A DNA stretch of 7,788 bases from an uncultured Lachnospiraceae bacterium (lineage in GTDB: Bacteria > Bacillota > Clostridia > Lachnospirales > Lachnospiraceae), in contig CACYBJ010000137.1 in assembly GCA_902772565.1 (NCBI GenBank), positions 1 through 7,788 of the forward strand, written 5' to 3'. Shown here piece by piece: positions 5,589-7,788 of this stretch. The notes beneath the pieces were generated by a model that worked only from the letters and a program-made list of their open reading frames with translations, had not been told where the DNA came from and searched no databases. Numbering within the stretch: the stretch's first letter is position 1; every line of letters begins with the position of its first letter. The translations under genes were made by a program, and so were the position numbers.

Positions 5589-6728
5589 ATGGTAGAACTT
5601 GACCAGATCAAATTTGAATTAAGAGATTTTAAGGAAAGACTTGCCGAGCTTGCGGCAGGTCTTTCCGTGTCTGAAAAGCTAAACAGGATAGAAGAACTGG
5701 AAAGAAACATGGAGGAGCCGGACTTCTGGAACGATGCGGATGCATCTGCCGGAAAGGTTCAGGAATTAAAGAGCCTTAAGACTTCGGTGGAGACCATGGA
5801 AAAATTAAACCAAAGCCGCGATGACATCCTTACCCTGATAGATATGGCCGACGAAGAAAACGACGAAAGCCTTATCCCCGAAGTAAAGGACGAGTATGCA
5901 GCCTTTCTTGAAAGCTATGAAAGTCTCAGAATGGGCATGCTTCTTAACGGACAGTATGACAGATACAATGCCATTGTTTCGCTTCATGCAGGTGCCGGCG
6001 GTACCGAAAGCTGTGACTGGGCGGACATGCTTTTCAGAATGTATCAGAGATGGTGTACCAAGAAGGGCTACAAGGTAGAGCTGCTTGACATACTTGACGG
6101 CGACGAGGCAGGAATCAAGTCCGTTACCTTCCAGGTGGACGGCGAGAATGCCTACGGTTACCTTAAGAGTGAGCACGGCGTGCACAGACTTGTACGAATC
6201 TCGCCTTTTAACGCGGCAGGCAAGAGACAGACCAGTTTCGTATCCTGCGATGTTATGCCTGACATAGAAGACAATATTGAAATAGAAATAAATCCCGATG
6301 ACCTTAGGGTGGATACCTACCATTCCAGCGGCGCCGGCGGTCAGCACATCAACAAGACCAGCTCCGCCATCAGAATCACGCATCTGCCTACGGGAATAGT
6401 TGTACAGTGCCAGAACGAGCGTTCCCAGCTTCAGAACAAGGAGAAGGCTATGCAGATGCTTAAAGCCAAGCTCTACCTTCTTGAGCAGCAGAAGCAGGCA
6501 GATCATGTGGCGGGCATCAGAGGCGAAGTAAAGGATGTGAATTTCGGATCCCAGATCCGCTCCTATGTGCTTCAGCCCTACACCCTTGTTAAGGATGTAA
6601 GAACAGGTGTGGAAAGCGGAAATGCCCAGGCGGTTCTTGACGGCGATCTGGACAGCTTTATGAACGGATACCTGGCATGGAACGCCAACGGACGCAAGCC
6701 TGTTGCAGGCGCAGGAGACGTGGAATAA
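5589..6728 (+). CDS. prfB: Peptide chain release factor 2 (RF2), no programmed frameshift
   Basis: RF2 recognises UGA and UAA in the ribosomal A site and triggers hydrolysis of peptidyl-tRNA. The 379-residue product carries the stop-codon recognition tripeptide SPF at 205-207 and the catalytic GGQ at 250-252, the same numbering as E. coli RF2, so the start is well placed. Residue 246 is Ser, a small residue as in most RF2 proteins, unlike the Thr of E. coli K-12. Many prfB genes contain an in-frame UGA at codon 26 read by +1 frameshifting on CUU-UGA-C. Here codons 24-26 are GGT CTT TCC, so the frame is continuous and that feedback control is absent. GGAG at 5580-5583 lies 5 bases before the ATG. 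The C-terminus runs a little beyond that of E. coli RF2 (365 residues). The gene lies 14 bases after secA and 11 bases before uvrB, so it is very likely cotranscribed with both. Confidence 0.97.
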   Translation: MVELDQIKFELRDFKERLAELAAGLSVSEKLNRIEELERNMEEPDFWNDADASAGKVQELKSLKTSVETMEKLNQSRDDILTLIDMADEENDESLIPEVKDEYAAFLESYESLRMGMLLNGQYDRYNAIVSLHAGAGGTESCDWADMLFRMYQRWCTKKGYKVELLDILDGDEAGIKSVTFQVDGENAYGYLKSEHGVHRLVRISPFNAAGKRQTSFVSCDVMPDIEDNIEIEINPDDLRVDTYHSSGAGGQHINKTSSAIRITHLPTGIVVQCQNERSQLQNKEKAMQMLKAKLYLLEQQKQADHVAGIRGEVKDVNFGSQIRSYVLQPYTLVKDVRTGVESGNAQAVLDGDLDSFMNGYLAWNANGRKPVAGAGDVE

Positions 6729-6739
6729 CAGGAGAAAAA

Positions 6740-7788
6740 GTGGATCATTTTGAATTACATTCCGATTACCAACCTACCGGCGATCAGCCTGAGGCCATAA
6801 AGAAACTGGTGGAAGGTTTCAGAGAGGGGAATCAGGCGGAAACCCTGCTTGGTGTTACCGGCTCCGGAAAGACCTTTACCATGGCCAATATTATAAAGGA
6901 ACTTAATGTTCCTACTCTTGTTATGGCTCATAACAAGACTCTTGCGGCTCAGCTTTACAGCGAGTTTAAGGAATTCTTCCCCAACAATGCGGTGGAGTAC
7001 TTTGTTTCCTACTATGATTATTATCAGCCGGAGGCCTACGTTCCTTCCACTGATACCTATATAGAAAAAGATTCGGACATAAACGATGAAATCGACCGTC
7101 TGCGTCACTCGGCTACGGCAGCTCTTTCCGAAAGAAGAGATGTAATAGTGGTAGCCAGTGTGTCCTGCATATACGGTCTGGGTTCACCGGTGGATTACCA
7201 GAACATGACCCTGTCCATCCGTCCGGGCATGGTAAAGGACCGGGACGAGGTAATCGAGCGTCTGGTGGACATACAGTACGACCGGGGAGACATGGATTAT
7301 AAGCGAGGCACCTTCCGTGTTCACGGAGATGTTGTGGAAATCTTCCCTGTGGCAAGTACCAACAACGAAGCAATCCGTGTGGAATTCTTCGGTGACGAAA
7401 TCGACAGAATCTGCACCTTCGACGCCCTGACAGGAGAAGTTAAAAATACTCTTGAGCACTATGTTGCCTTTCCGGCTTCCCACTATGTTGTTCCGGAGGA
7501 GCAGATGGAAGATGCCATCGGCGACATCGAAAACGAACTTTCGGAGAGAACTTCCTACTTTAAAGGAGAGGGAAGACTTCTTGAAGCCCAGAGGATTTCC
7601 GAGCGAACCAACTTTGATATCGAGATGCTTCGGGAGACCGGATTCTGCAGCGGTATCGAAAACTATTCCATGCATCTTGCAAGGCGTACTCCGGAAGATC
7701 CGCCTTACACTTTGATGGATTATTTCCCAAAGGATTACCTTATTATCGTAGATGAAAGCCACATGACAGTGCCCCAGATCAGGGGTAT
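6740..7788 (+). CDS. uvrB: Excinuclease ABC subunit UvrB (3' part cut by window edge)
   Basis: UvrB is the damage-verifying helicase-like subunit of nucleotide excision repair. UvrA loads it onto lesions, and it recruits UvrC for incision. The window shows 349 codons plus two bases, about half of the usual 650-690 residues. Walker A is GVTGSGKT at 38-45. The segment YYDYYQPEAYVPSTDTYIEK from about 91 forms the beta-hairpin that clamps one DNA strand. Further conserved stretches are VVASVSCIYGLG, GTFRVHGDVVEIFP and CSGIENYS. Walker B with DESH lies at 338-341, near the right edge. The remaining helicase domain 2 and the C-terminal UVR motif lie beyond the window. The start is a GTG at 6740, supported by AGGAG at 6730-6734 with 5 bases of spacing and by alignment of the N-terminus with known UvrB proteins. 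It is the third gene of the operon. In many relatives uvrA follows, which cannot be seen here. Confidence 0.97.
   Translation, partial: MDHFELHSDYQPTGDQPEAIKKLVEGFREGNQAETLLGVTGSGKTFTMANIIKELNVPTLVMAHNKTLAAQLYSEFKEFFPNNAVEYFVSYYDYYQPEAYVPSTDTYIEKDSDINDEIDRLRHSATAALSERRDVIVVASVSCIYGLGSPVDYQNMTLSIRPGMVKDRDEVIERLVDIQYDRGDMDYKRGTFRVHGDVVEIFPVASTNNEAIRVEFFGDEIDRICTFDALTGEVKNTLEHYVAFPASHYVVPEEQMEDAIGDIENELSERTSYFKGEGRLLEAQRISERTNFDIEMLRETGFCSGIENYSMHLARRTPEDPPYTLMDYFPKDYLIIVDESHMTVPQIRG

Overview
The window looks like a chromosomal segment of a Bacillota species, most likely class Clostridia and plausibly Lachnospiraceae. This rests on the secA-prfB-uvrB gene order, a SecA with a C-terminal zinc-binding tail, a CvfB-type S1 protein and the general codon use. 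The genus cannot be fixed from the sequence alone.

Layout. Bases 1-828 hold a minus-strand cvfB-like gene that runs off the left edge. Bases 829-957 are a compact divergent promoter region with candidate promoters for both flanking genes and a Fur-box-like sequence between them. Bases 958-1941 encode a plus-strand CPBP (CAAX/Rce1-type) intramembrane protease, closed by a strong intrinsic terminator at 1989-2028. Bases 2029-2973 are a gene-free stretch of about 945 bases. It carries a tight cluster of DnaA boxes (2155-2299), an A+T-rich tract just to its right, short direct and inverted repeats, and then a good promoter (2808-2837) with a leader of roughly 130 bases for the next gene. From 2974 to the right edge, secA, prfB and uvrB lie head to tail with gaps of 14 and 11 bases and read as one operon. 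uvrB is cut by the window end.

The operon joins three housekeeping jobs with no direct mechanistic link: the Sec translocase motor (SecA), translation termination at UGA/UAA (RF2), and nucleotide excision repair (UvrB). All three are well conserved and carry their signature motifs. The prfB gene lacks the programmed +1 frameshift that controls RF2 in many bacteria.

The part least explained by ordinary annotation is the non-coding block at 2.0-2.97 kb. Its two perfect and two near-perfect DnaA boxes within 145 bases suggest a DnaA-binding locus: a replication origin, a secondary DnaA box cluster, or a DnaA-controlled regulatory region. No dnaA or dnaN is visible to settle which. No tRNA, rRNA, CRISPR array, insertion sequence or new multi-gene system was seen.
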